NCBI GenBank assembly: GCA_013407085.1 | Contig: JACCGJ010000269.1 | Location: 1-64,000 of the forward strand | DNA: 64,000 nt | DNA from: Atriophallophorus winterbourni | Lineage: Eukaryota > Platyhelminthes > Trematoda > Plagiorchiida > Microphallidae | Direction of reading: 5' to 3' | Shown: one piece after another, positions 42,109 to 54,424 of the stretch | Position numbering within the stretch: position 1 is the first letter of the stretch | How the letters are laid out: each line of letters begins with the position of its first letter | Program-made: the position numbers and the translations under genes | Notes under the pieces: model-generated | What the model saw: only the letters and a program-made list of their open reading frames with translations | Told to the model about the DNA's origin: nothing | Database searches by the model: none

Positions 42109-45100
42109 CAGTGTTTCGGAGACCAAGTCTTTGAACAGTCTAACAAGATCTCGATATAATCTAAGTAAACATGGAATTTCTACACTTGTGTTCAACGATG
42201 ATGGTAGGGAATCATCAACATAGGACTCTTCAGCAGTAAGTAAGCTTTTTCCTAACTATTTTGGTCAGTCAATAAATACCAGTGTATACCCTGTACTCCC
42301 AAATCAAAATATTGATTCAATGTTTATGGGTTCCATCTCCTTCAGTTTACAAGAAGCTAGCGCAATGTGTCGGCGAAGCAAAGCTTCTTACAATTCTGAT
42401 ATTGTGGGCTTTGTTCCAGCAATCTTGCAACTAAATACGGATGATATACCTTTAATTTTATTAAACCTGTTTAATCATTTTATTGTATCTGGTATTTTCC
42501 CTCTCGAATGGAAACATTTTGTCATTGTACCTCGGCTTAAAACAGGGAATTCTCACATCGTCAGTAATTATCGCCCAATTAATCAGACACCTTTTCTTTC
42601 TTGGCTATTTGATAAGTTGATCAAGAACGCATTGATAGCTTACTTGGGCCCAAACGCTTTCTCTCCATTCCAACATGGCTTTTTAAATCAGAAGTCCTGC
42701 ATTACCTGTCAGCTGGAATATTTGGACCATATAACGGCCTCCATAGATCATGGATTAGCTGTACGGACAGTTTTCTTAGACATTACCAAAGCATCCGATA
42801 AGGTTCCTCATTCTCTTCTTCTTCGAAAATTATCATCACTTGGTATTTCCGGATCCCTATTTAATTGGTTCTGTTCATATCTTTCTGATCGCACCTTCTC
42901 CGTTTCCGTTAATGGCGAATCCTCTGAAACACAACCTACACCAAGTGGAGTCATTCAGGGTAGCGTACTAGGTGACCTCCTTTTTCTTATATATTTTAAT
43001 GATGTGCAAGATTTCGTAGAAAACTCAAAGCTTTTTATCTTTGCGGATGATATTAAACTTGTTTTAGCTATTCCAGCCATAGAGATATCACAGGTTATAG
43101 ACTCTCTCAACGACAATCTTTAAACCCTTTCAAGTTGGGGCTCATAATGGGGTTTAGAATTCTCAGCTCTGAAGAAGCAATTCATAATATACGCTGCCCA
43201 ATACCCGCCGGTAGTATTATTCTCAACAATACACCACTCGCACCTTCTAACGAAATCAAAGACTTAGGATTTAGATATTCTTCATCTCTCAATTTCAACG
43301 AACAAGTAAGATTTCTCATAGCAAGAGCTAGACAGAATTTTGGTTTGACAAATCAAAGATTCCTCCTTCGTGGAAGTAGACCAAGTCTATAGAAAATGAA
43401 AGTATTACCGCTTCTTGACTACTGTAATATAGCCTACTCTCACATCGCTAGGCGTGACTTATTCTCTAGGAATGCCTTCAACGTAGAATGAGCAAACTCC
43501 TGATAGGCTACTCTAATCCTTCATCTTATAGAGTAAAATGCAATCTACTAGACATTGACCAGCTTTGGTTACGCAGAATTCGCCTTATTCTTTTTCTTTT
43601 CTTCGGAATCATCACAGAGCACCAAGTTAAGCTCAGATCTACCATGCGCTTTCAAGATTGCAATCGTTCTGTACGACGTAACCGAATGAGGCTATTACAT
43701 ATTCCCCTTACTCACACTAAAGTTCGACAAAACTTCTTTTTAATTAGGTATGCGCATCTTTGGAATTCACTTGCACTCCATTTTCGCATGTGCACATCTA
43801 CAGGTAAATTTAAATCACTCGTAGATTCTCTTACTGCTCCATCGCTATGCGAAATTCTCAAAATAAAAACTTCTATAGACAATATATTTTGTCACGGTAT
43901 TCCTGGTTATTTAACCAATTGTAAGTATTTTGTACATTAGCACACGTATAGAACTGTTCACAATGTCCGAAATACATGGTATCATTAGTGTCAGGTTACT
44001 TAGGGTCTATGTATGTTACATCTATTTCTATTCCTCCCTCATATCTGTCTAGGCCTGAGCAACCTGAAAGTATCATAGCCCACGTGCAGTCTCTGACTGT
44101 GCGGCACTTTGCCTGGATCAGGCTTGTGCTTTCATACATACATCATACATACATCAAAACCTGGGACTAGTATTATATGTTCCTTTACTTATTGTATCTC
44201 TTTAGGCTTATCTTACCCCCTTTTTTGTTTAAACATAGTTATCCTTATTGTTTCAATTCAGGTTTCTATGGTAAACAAATGTCTCTCTAAAAAATTTCGA
44301 AACATCTAAAAAATGATTTTTCTGATTATCTATTTATAACGCTGCTGTAGTGTCAGGTTACATAGGGTCTATGCATGTCTCGTAATAGGTTGGGACTTGC
44401 ATCACATTTGTCTATTTGTCACATTGCCTTCCATGACATTTTCTATACACCATTATGTATATATCTGGCTTTTATTTCATATGAAGCTTATAAATATCCA
44501 AACTTGCAAAACAATAAAATCTATCAAAAAATTAAAAAGTAAAAAAAACCTGAAAATCATTATGTTTTCAATGTACATTCTTATTTTTTTAAATGATGAA
44601 CTATTTTGCTTTGATGACCTCTCACCATGATGGTGAAGCGAATATCTTTCATTATATTCCAGTGTCTTCGAATACCGAACCATCACTGAAACGGGCTCGA
44701 AATCTATTCGCCCGAGATTTGTTCCATTTGCGATTCACTCTCCTGCAGATAACGAGAACCCGACTGGTGAACAGATTTTGTTCGATTCGTTGAAAATTCT
44801 TCAAGAGTATTGGAGCACACGGCGTACCCCACTTCCATGCTAATAACCACACTCTCTCTCATCCCCCAGAATTTTTTTAGATTTTCTTAAGCTGATGGAT
44901 TTATATTCCCTTTTTCATCTTCTCAACAAATCTTTTCGTAAAAAAACATGAATTGATGCACGTATAATTTATTTGTCGATTTTTTTATGACAATTTATTA
45001 CCATTCACTCCACTTTTTCCATAATTACCTTCCATTTCTGTTCTCCATGTTTTCCCATCCTTGAAATCCGTAAATCCTAACAAAATTTGAATGAAACCTT

Positions 45101-45293
45101 ATGGTTATTAGACATTAGAATTTTCTTTCTCACTTACTGTATGTTCGTTCCCAATATTGAACGGAGAAAAATGTTTAGGAATCCCGCTCACTTCGGTCGT
45201 TTGCAAGGTTATATTTTATTTTGCTGTTCCAATGTTGATGAGCTGATCATGTATTACATGCCTTGGATGTCCCAGAATATATATTATTATTAT
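42109..45293 (+). mobile_element. LINE B'' (5'-truncated, plus strand)
   Basis: Starts CAGTGTTTCGGAGACC, within about 10 bp of the point where the other LINE B copy is broken. RT at 42320-43123: SFSLQEASAMCRRSKAS, NYRPINQTPF, FQHGFLNQKSC, FLDITKASDKV, GVIQGSVLGDLLF and intact FADDIKLV. Continuations in other frames run at 43135-43392 and 43488-43940, ending FCHGIPGYLTNC. The 3' UTR includes a family A half (44038-44142), the hairpin at 44617-44640, and a terminal CTTGG hairpin with (ATT)n at 45258-45293. Confidence 0.87.
44038..44142 (-). repeat. Family A half copy inside LINE B'' 3' UTR
   Basis: Same half and same position relative to LINE B sequence as at 29989-30092 and 59125-59228. Confidence 0.88.
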
Positions 45294-45381
45294 TTACAAA
45301 TTAAAACTAACTTTTCGGGTCATCCAAGAACTTATTACAGGTGTGCACTTTATACTGACATTTGTCTTGACGGCTCAGATA
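45294..45381. repeat. Short repeat X (plus orientation)
   Basis: About 70 bp (~45291-45361, from TTACAAATT to TTATACTGACATT) recur inverted at ~61228-61298 with roughly 8 differences. Both copies touch the (ATT)n tail of a LINE B. Identity unknown. Confidence 0.55.
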
Positions 45382-45925
45382 TGTTCAGTTCAGTTTGCAC
45401 AGGACTGTATGTGGCTAACGAGCCAATCGAGCGTCCAGATTTCTTTCGGTGGTATGCCACAGAAGAGCGTCTACCACTTCAAACAATATTTTCACCAATA
45501 TCTTCTGGTATGAGAGTAATCTGGAATGCAACAGAAAAACTCCCCTCACCAATAGGTGAGGAGAAGCATTAGTGCGTTCCAAAGACAACATGAGGATCAT
45601 ACCAACTATTCCCTTACGGATACATATCAGGAAATAATGAAGGCCACACAGAGTCAAGTCTATTCTTGAAACCCCCTGCCGAAGTAGAACAAACAAATTC
45701 TTTAGGAAGTCGATTCCAGTAACTTACTACCCTCTCACTAATGAAGAACTTACGAACATTTGACCTGACATGTCGCTTGGCCATTTATAATGGGTGGCCT
45801 CGAGTACCCACACTTGGCGCTAGAGCGTACAATTCACTGGGATGAATAGTACTGAAACCTGACATGATTTTGAAGGTTTCAATCAGGTCCCCACGTAGCC
45901 TCCTCCGCCACGCTTCCACTAACCG
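45382..45925 (-). mobile_element. LINE G 3' terminal fragment
   Basis: Minus strand: RRRLRGDLIETFKIM, SVGTRGHPL, then after a frame change a WNRLPKEF and SLFPDMYP C-terminus. The 3' UTR has a hairpin with an altered loop (45541-45565), a CGAGCGTCCAG module and the (CTGAA)n tail near 45382. Related to D and F but distinct in sequence. Its 5' side is cut by LINE E2. Confidence 0.75.
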
Positions 45926-48900
45926 GAGCGTATACGGTGCAGACGGACTCGACGAACCCAAAAAACTCACAAGAGCCGATCCAAACGGGATCGGCGGTCT
46001 GAATATTCGTATAAGTGATGCTGCTTCTAACCTCACGCGTGAGGGCTTGAACTGTCTCTACACGAACGCGCAGGGTTTACTAAGCAAACTTGCAGAACTT
46101 CGCTTGAGGCATGCTGCTCGTCATTTTGATATAATAGCTGTATCCGAAACGTGGCTAAGCTCTTCGATCACTGACGCCGAGGTTTCTCTCACTGATATGT
46201 CCATTCTCAGGAACGATCGTCCAACTAAAGGGGGCGGTGTTCTTCTATACTATAATTCACGTCTTTCTTGTGAGGTTCTCCCGCAAGAGCAACTTAGCGT
46301 GGTGGACTCACTTTGGTGTCGCTTGCAACTTAAAAATAGGGACTGTGCAATTGTTGTGGTAATATATCGTCCACCGAATACTCAACGCCTCATTGATGAT
46401 CTCATTATTGCATCCATTCGCTTCGCCTTATCACTACCCCACTCGCACGCATTGCTGATGGGGGATTTTAACTCTCCTGAAGTTGTCGGCGAACCCAGCC
46501 CAAATACGTTTGCTGAGGATCTGGATGATTTCATCAGCAGTCATCCTTTGAACAACCACGTTAATGTTGCTACACGCTTTCGCAGTGGCGATTGTCCATC
46601 TTTACTCGATCTAGTGCTGACTAACGAGGAACTGATGGTAGAAGAAATTCATTATGAACCGCCCTTAGGAAAGAGCGACCACGTCGTCCTGACATTTTTT
46701 TTCGTTTCTTACGCCGAATTCCTTGACGAGGAGGTACCCCTGTTACGGGTAGTTACGGACTACAAGGCGTTTCAAGAAATTGTCACTGCTAACAATTTCG
46801 ACTTCATGTTAAATGGCGATCCTGAGCTCACCTGGTCCAGATTTGTCTCCCAGTGGCACTGTCTCCTGAAACAATCATCGACTTCCAAAACAGTCAAACG
46901 ACGTATCCTACGTACTTTCATTCGTAGTAGAACTCGTAAGTGGATCTGCTGCAGAAACGCTGCTTGGAGTAAGTTCCGATCGGAAGAGTGTGCGCGAAAT
47001 TGGGAAGCATATCGACAATTACGCAACCACTGTACGTCTCTAGTGCGTCAAGATAAGCTGGATTACCATAACAAGTTAACTGCACGGTTTCTGAACAACC
47101 GAAAACTGCTATACCGTCATATAAATGACAAAAGAAAAGTGAAAACTGGAATCCCCCCACTGAAAATTGAAGGCGGCTCCACATCGACTTTTATGGAAGC
47201 CGCAAATACACTGAAGGATCACTACATGCCGGTATTCCAGAATTGCCAACCATCTTCGTTGAATATCACCCCACCCCACCTAGACTCTCTACTATTCTGT
47301 TCACCGCTGAACGTGTATATAAAAAGATCATGCAGCTCCGTGAAAATTCATCACCTGGAGTAGACCGGATTACACCGAAAGCATTGCGTGCGGTTGCTGT
47401 GCAACTTTGTGAACCACTTTCCATGTACTTCCAACGTCTGTTCGATATCTCCCATGTTCCCGAAGATTGGAAACAGGGGATCATAACCCCAATATATAAA
47501 GGTGGAAACCGCAGTGATCCTGTAAATTACCGCCCAGTCACCCTGCTCCCTGTGCTTTCCAAAGTAATGGAATCTATTGTATCCGATGATTTAATGGCTT
47601 TTATGGAGAACACGAATGCTCTCACCATCGAACAACATGGATTTCGCCGCGGACACTCCTGTACAACAAACTTGCTTCTGGCGCGGGACAGCTGGACCAA
47701 GGCTGTTGATGCGGGCCATGGTGTCGACGTTATATACTTGGATTTCTCCAAAGCTTTTGACCGTGTTAACCATGCTATTTTACTGCAAAAGCTTGGCCTA
47801 CTTGGTATTGGTAACCCACTTTTGTCTTGGTTAGCCGAATTCCTCCAATCCAGGACACTCCGCGTTCGCGTCAGACAATCGCTCTCCGATTGTTTTTCAA
47901 TACAATGCGGATTACCCCAGGGCTCTGTACTCGGTCTGCGTCTGTTCTTGATGTTCATCAACGACATTGGAGCATGTGTGAACTCGCCGTTTCTGATGTT
48001 CGCAGATTATATCAAGCTATGGCGCATCCTCTCTTCCTCGAATGATTGTGATGACCTGCAAGCCGATCTTACCTCACTTAATAACTGGGCAACGTCGAAC
48101 CAGCTCCCTTTCAACCCACGAAAATGCCGATCTCTCCGCATCCGTCACTCTGGCGAACCTAGTTACAAGCTAGGGAACACCGAACTTTCGGTGAGTATGC
48201 TAGAAAAGGACCTCGGCGTATTGGTTCAAAGTGATCTTGGGTGCTCAGCCCAATGTTCCCTCGCATCATCAGTCGCCAATCGCAACGTAGGGCTCCTCAA
48301 AAGGGTATTCGGGTCTTTTGACCGCCGCCTCTTTTCCTCGCTCCTACACGCGTACATCAGACCCCACCTGGAATATGCGGTATCCGTTTGGTCTCCATGG
48401 TTAAAGCGTGACCATCACGTCCTAGAGAAGGCTCAACGGAGGTTCACAAAGCTCGTCAAAGGACTCAGTTTACTGAACCATGAGGACCGCCTCCAGCAAC
48501 TCAACGTGTTCCCGATCAGTTACCGTCGCATCCGAGGTGATCTGATACTGGTTTTCCAGATCCTTAAGGAGAACAAACATCCGTGCCATAGACTGCTTTT
48601 GATGGCACCCAGTTCCGGAACCCGGGGGCATGTTTTCAAGCTAGCCCACCAGCCCTGTCGGTTAAACTGCCGTAAATTTTTCTTTTCTGTCCGTACCCCT
48701 CGTTTTTTGAAATGATCTACCAGTTTTGTCGTGACCTCCCCATAGCTTTCGATTTTTAAAAAGCGGCTTGACGCTTATCTCTATTTTTCTCAACAAGTTT
48801 AATGGATTCTTTTTTTTTCTTCTTCCCGATACTGCACCCATTTTCCTCTTCCTTTCCAGATACGTTTACGGAACCTCGCCTATTCATCTTCCCCTGTATT

Positions 48901-49064
48901 GACTGTTATTATACATAACCACATCCTTTACTGAACTTTGGCGATTGACGCCGAACCCGCTGAACTCCACCCGACCCCCTGTACTGACTATCCTATGGTT
49001 ATATTTTAAGCTCATAGCTTTTGTACCATAATATACTATTGACTATTGACTATTGACTATTGAA
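45926..49064 (+). mobile_element. LINE E2, CR1-like, 5'-truncated, heptamer tail
   Basis: Begins in the last codons of ORF1 (GATCGGCGG, compare E1 near 14116). ORF2 endonuclease at ~46040-47260 is complete: YTNAQG, VSETWL, KGGGVLLYY, VIYRPPN, LMGDFNSPE and GKSDH. RT continues in another frame from ~47250 to 48715: NYRPVTLLPV, QHGFRRGHSCTTNL, LDFSKAFDRVNH and a GLPQGSVLGLRLF motif. The active site reads FADYI, so one catalytic Asp is Tyr. A frame shift at ~48705 removes the last ~35 codons. The 3' UTR ends in (TATTGAC)n at 49024-49064. Confidence 0.88.
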
Positions 49065-49220
49065 ATACATACCAATACAAATGGTTTGTATCGATTGGTG
49101 CCAGATAGCCGCCCAGTTTCAGCAAATTATTTTGCGTTTTAGCGTTCGGGTAGCGAAGTAGCAACACTGAAAAGCAACCCTGATAAGCGCCGATTGAATA
49201 ACTCCGCAACAGAGGATATT
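49065..49220 (+). pseudogene. LINE D ORF1 fragment (5' side of an F insertion)
   Basis: TNTNGLYRLVPDSRPVSANY-type sequence followed by SNPDKRRLNNSAT, as in D1 ORF1 near 24050-23930. It ends at GGATATT (49220), immediately before the F2 tail. The next LINE D bases, TATTTCAATCAAG, are found at 38555 after F1. An in-frame stop is present. Confidence 0.8.
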
Positions 49221-52200
49221 CAGTTCAGTTCAGTTTGCACACGACAGTATGTGGCTAACAAGCCAATCGAGCTTCCAGAATTTCTTTCGGTGGAAAGCTG
49301 CAGAGAAGCACCCACCACTGCCAAAACGTATATTCATTTTGTCTATTTGAAATCTTCGCTGATCGCGAAGCCAAGAGATTATCCGGGTTGAACTTAGGAA
49401 GCACCGCGTTATAGCCGATGCTAGAAAAAGAATAAGCAGTTTCTATTCACCAGCACGGTGAGAGGATAGCTGAAGTAGCATTGTGTATAAAAAAAATAAA
49501 AAAACACAGAGAACTCTAGCCCTCACTTTATTTAAGGGATAACGCTAAAAGATGAAAAACCTGAGCTAGTAAAGCAATTAAGGAGAGTATTCAGGAAACA
49601 ACTTACCCCAGTTGCGGTCCAACCCCTGCTTAAAACTAGACACGGTACTGCAGGATATAAGTTCTTCTGGAAGAATGTTCCAGAAGTTAACAACCCTAAG
49701 GCTGAAAAAGTGTTTCCTGGAGTCTAGCCGACATCGTTTCTTAGCAATTTTAAGTGAGTGGCCCCGGGTGCCCAGCTCGGGACTTAAGGTAAAGAAGTTG
49801 TTCATTTGCACGCCACTCAAACCCTTAAGATCTTAAAGGTTTCTATTAGGTCACCTCTTAAACGACGGCGCCTAAGGTAGAAAAGATCGAGAGACATTAG
49901 GCGCACAGCGTACGGTTTCCCTCGCTGACCTTCAATCATGCGAGTTGCGAGGCGCTGTACACTTTCAAGTCGAAGGATGTCCTTTTTGTAGTGAGGACAC
50001 CACGCCTGAACACAGTATTCAAGATGCGGCCGAACTAATGCCTTGTACAGTGGCAGGAATACATCGGGTCTTCTGCTCGATAGCACTGATTTCAGCCGAC
50101 AAAATACCTTGCGTGCACGCTGAGCCGCAGCGGCACATTGGTCCTCCCATTTGAAGTCAGCCCTAACCAGTACACCCAAATACTTAGCACACTGTGTGGC
50201 GTTAACACTGAGGGAATTCCCCGCCACCTGGACCGAAATCTTATCAACCAGTGTTGACAAGAGTTGGCTCTTATTTAGGTTCAGTGGGAGATCCCACCGG
50301 TATGACCAGTTTATGACCCGCTCAAGGTCGTGCATCAAGGTATCTTCATCCGTTGATCCGATGAATTTCACATCATCCGCGAAAATGAAGCATGGGCACT
50401 TCAATGCAGTGGACAAGTCATCGATGAAAATCAGGAATAGAAGAGTACCAAGTACCAAACCTTGGGGTACACCACTGATCACGTCGGTTTGACTCGACAG
50501 CGTAGAACCTACTCTAACTCGGAATGTCCTGCCTGTAAGGAAGGCTTTATCCAAGCAAGTAGACTACCCCGTATGTCTTTGGCTGCAAGCCTAATCTCAA
50601 GAAGGCGGTGATTTACGGAATCGAAGGCCTTGCTGAAGTCTAGGTAGAGGACTTCGACAGGCTTCCCTTCATCCATCCTTTTAGTGGCAGTATTGAGAAA
50701 GCTAAGGAGGTTAGTCAGACAGGATCTACCATTAAGAAATCCATGCTGAGTTACACTCAACAGAAATGCCGACAAAGATGCTGACAGATTTTATCACGCA
50801 GCAGTTTTTCCATTACTTTCGAGACGGTGCTGGTCAGGCTGACCGGTCTATAGTTACCAACAGTTGACCTGCAAACACCTTTGTGTATTGGCACGACTAT
50901 GGCTTCCCTCCACTACTGGGAAAAAACTCCTAGTTGCTGGCATGAATTAAAGAGCTGGCAAAACGGTTCGGCAAGCACTGAGGCAAGATTTTTAAGCATA
51001 ATTGAGTAGATGCCGTCCGGTCCCTCAGATTTGTTGACCCGAACATGGATAAGTGCGTCAAACACCGCAGCCTCATTGAAGGACAACTCATCTAATACAT
51101 GGACACCAGGTGTCAGGTTAAGCAGACCTGACTGTGCGTTTGAAGAATTATCCCGTCGTTCAACGCTACTGAAAAACCCTGAGAAGGCAGTCGCCTTAGA
51201 CAGGTCGGTATCGGCAACTTTTCCGTCCTCCAGTTTCAAATCCCCTATGTTTTCCCTAGCTTTTCCTTTTGACTGTGCGTAGCTATAAAACCTTTTCGGG
51301 TTGGATTTAGCATCCCTAGCTAAAGATAACTCAAAATGCTGTTTGAGCACACGTTGTAATTTAACACAGGCATTCCGAGCGGTTTTGTAGCGGGCCCAAG
51401 AACCAGAAGTAAGGGATAGCTTATATTGCCGCCATAGACGATCCCGTTTACGGGTAGACCTACGGACTCGAGGAGACCACCAGGGTGGCCTTCGATGCCT
51501 TCTCACACACTGCAGCGGAGCGTGTTTGTCTTGTAACTCGTTTAGATACTTAGAAATTCTATCCCAGTTTTCATTTACATTTGAATCGCTAGATAACTGA
51601 AGGGAAGATTTTGAAGACTGCAAGAGTAAACCCCAGTCTACACGCCTAAAATTGCGTCTAGGACGAGAGAAAGGTTTGCGAAAACGCAATATCGCTTCGA
51701 AGCTTATCATTACGTGATCACTTTTGCCGAGCGGTTTGACTCGACAGCGTAGAACCTACTCTAACTCGGAATGTCCTGCCTGTAAGGAAGGCCTTTATCC
51801 AAGCAAGTAGATTACCCCGTATGTCTTTGGCTGCAAGCCTAATCTCAAGAAGGCGGTGATTTACGGAATCGAAAGCCTTGCTGAAGTCTAGGTAGAGGAC
51901 TTCGACAGGCTTCCCTTCATCCATCCTTTTAGTGGCAGTATTGAGAAAGCTAAGGAGGTTAGTCAGACAGGATCTACCCTTAAGAAATCCATGCTGAGTT
52001 ACACTCAACAGAGAATGCCGACAAAGATGCTGACAGATTTTATCACGCAGCAGTTTTTCCATTACTTTCGAGACGGTGCTGGTCAGGCTGACCGGTCTAT
52101 AGTTACCAACAGTTGACCTGCAACCGCCTTTGTGTATTGGCACGACTATGGCTTCCCTCCACTTACTGGGAACAACTCCTAGTTGCAGGCATGAATTAAA

Positions 52201-54424
52201 GAGCTGGCAAAACGGTTCGGCAAGCACTGAGGCAAGATTTTTAAGCATAATTGAGTAGATGCCGTCCGGTCCCTCAGATTTGTTGACCCGAACATGGATA
52301 AGTGCGTCAAACACCTCAGCCTCATTGAAGGACAACTCATCTAATACATGGACACCAGGTGTCAGGTTAAGCAGACCTGACGGTGCGTTTGAAGAATTAT
52401 CCCGTCGTTGAACGCTACTGAAAAACCCTGAGAAGGCAGTCGCCTTAGACAGGTCGGTATCGGCAACTTTTCCGTCCTCCAGTTTCAAATCCCCTATGTT
52501 TTCCCTAGTTTTTCCTTTTGACTGTGCGTAGCTATAAAACCTTTTCGGGTTGGATTTAGCATCCCTAGCTAGAGATAACTCAAATGCTGTTTGAGCACAC
52601 GTTGTAATTTCAACACAGGCATTCCGAGCGGTTTTGTAGCGGGCCCAAGAACCAAGTAAGGGATAGCTTATATTGCCGCCATAGACGATCCCGTTTACGG
52701 GTAGACCTACGGACTCGAGGAGACCACCAGGGTGGCGTTCGATGCCTTCTCACACACTGCAGCGGAGCGTGTTTGTCTTGTAACTCGTTTAGATACTTAG
52801 AAATTCTATCCCAGTTTTCATTTACATTTGAATCGCTAGATAACTGAAGGGAAGATTTTGAAGACTGCAAGAGTAAACCCCAGTCTACACGCCTAAAATT
52901 GCGTCTAGGACGAGAGAAAGGTTTGCGAAAACGCAATATCGCTTCGAAGCTTATCATTACGTGATCACTTTTGCCGAGCGGTTTGACTCGACAGCGTAGA
53001 ACCTACTCTAACTCGGAATGTCCTGCCTGTAAGGAAGGCCTTTATCCAAGCAAGTAGATTACCCCGTATGTCTTTGGCTGCAAGCCTAATCTCAAGAAGG
53101 CGGTGATTTACGGAATCGAAAGCCTTGCTGAAGTCTAGGTAGAGGGCTTCAACAGGCTTCCCTTCATCCATCCTTTTAGTGGCAGTATTGAGAAAGCTAA
53201 GGAGGTTAGTCAGACAGGATCTACCCTTAAGAAATCCATGCTGAGTTACACTCAACAGAGAATGCCGACAAAGATGCTGACAGATTTTATCACGCAGCAG
53301 TTTTTCCATTACTTCCGAGACGGTGCTGGTCAGGCTGACCGGTCTATAGTTGCCAACAGTTGACCTGCAAACGCCTTTGTGTATTGGCACGACTATGGCT
53401 TCCCCCACTTACTGGGAACAACTCCTAGTTGCTGGCATGAATTCAGGAGCTGGCAAAACGGTTCGGCAAGCACTGAGGCAAGATTTTTAAGCATAATTGA
53501 GTAGATGCCGTCCGGTCCCTCAGATTTGTTGACCCGAACATGGATAAGTGCGTCAAACACCTCAGCCTCATTGAAGGACAACTCATCTAATACATGGACA
53601 CCAGGTGTCAGGTTAAGCAGACCAAACGGTGCGTTTGAAGAATTATCCCGTCGTTGAACGCTACTGAAAAACCCTGAGAAGGCAGTCGCCTTAGACAGGT
53701 CGGTATCGGCAACTTTTCCGTCCTCCAGTTTCAAATCCCCTATGTTTTCCCTAGTTTTTCCTTTTGACTGTGCGTAGCTATAAAACCTTTTCGGGTTGGA
53801 TTTAGCATCCCTAGCTAGAGATAACTCAAAATCCTGTTTGAGCACACGTTGTAATTTAACACAGGCATTCCGAGCGGTTTTGTAGCGGGCCCAAGAACCA
53901 GAAGTAAGGGATAGCTTATATTGCCGCCATAGACGATCCCGTTTACGGGTAGACCTACGGACTCGAGGAGACCACCAGGGTGGCCTTCGATGCCTTCTCA
54001 CACACTGCAGCGGAGCGTGTTTGTCTTGTAACTCGTTTAGATACTTAGAAATTCTATCCCAGTTTTCATTTACATTTGAATCGCTAGATAACTGAAGGAA
54101 GATTTTGAAGACTGCAAGAGTAAACCCCAGTCTGCACGCCTAAAATTGCGTCTAGGACGAGAGAAAGGTTTGCGAAAACGCAATATCGCTTCGAAGCTTA
54201 TCATTACGTGATCACTTTTGCCGAGCGGCGGTAGGTACTTGAAATGACTCATGGCTTCTAGCTGGGACGACAATACCAAGTCAAGAGTGGATGTAGTGCA
54301 TCCATGGTGAAACCTTGTAGGATCATTGACATGCTGGTGCAGCGCATGATTATGGAGCCATTCGAGAAAGGTGCCAGATTGCTGGATGACTAGACCAGTG
54401 TGGACAGGCCAATCTATGTCTGGG
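49221..54424 (-). mobile_element. LINE F2 with triplicated internal segment
   Basis: Minus-strand LINE F. The 3' UTR and tail are at 49221-49577, with the hairpin at 49441-49466. The C-terminus and RT are at 49578-50554 (FADDVKFIGS intact, GVPQGLVLG). Then three tandem copies of a 1247 bp piece cover the EN end, linker and RT domains 0-4. The EN part to 54424 has IDWPVHTG, LHQHVNDPTRF, STLDLVLS and PLGKSDH. The unit length is not a multiple of three, so no continuous ORF2 exists. Each unit also has its own one-base indels. Confidence 0.9.
50485..54225 (-). repeat. Three tandem 1247 bp units within LINE F2
   Basis: Units 50485-51731, 51732-52978 and 52979-54225. The landmark CGGTTTGACTCGACAGCG marks the start of each; the end of each, TTTTGCCGAGCGG, appears at 51730, 52979 and 54225. 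The joint uses a 3 bp CGG overlap between EN (PLGKSDH) and RT (LSSQT) sequence. Units differ by scattered substitutions and small indels but keep the 1247 bp spacing. Confidence 0.92.

Noticed and set aside
50485..54225. CRISPR or satellite array
   Set aside because: The repeats are 1247 bp pieces of LINE F coding sequence, not short spaced repeats or a satellite monomer.
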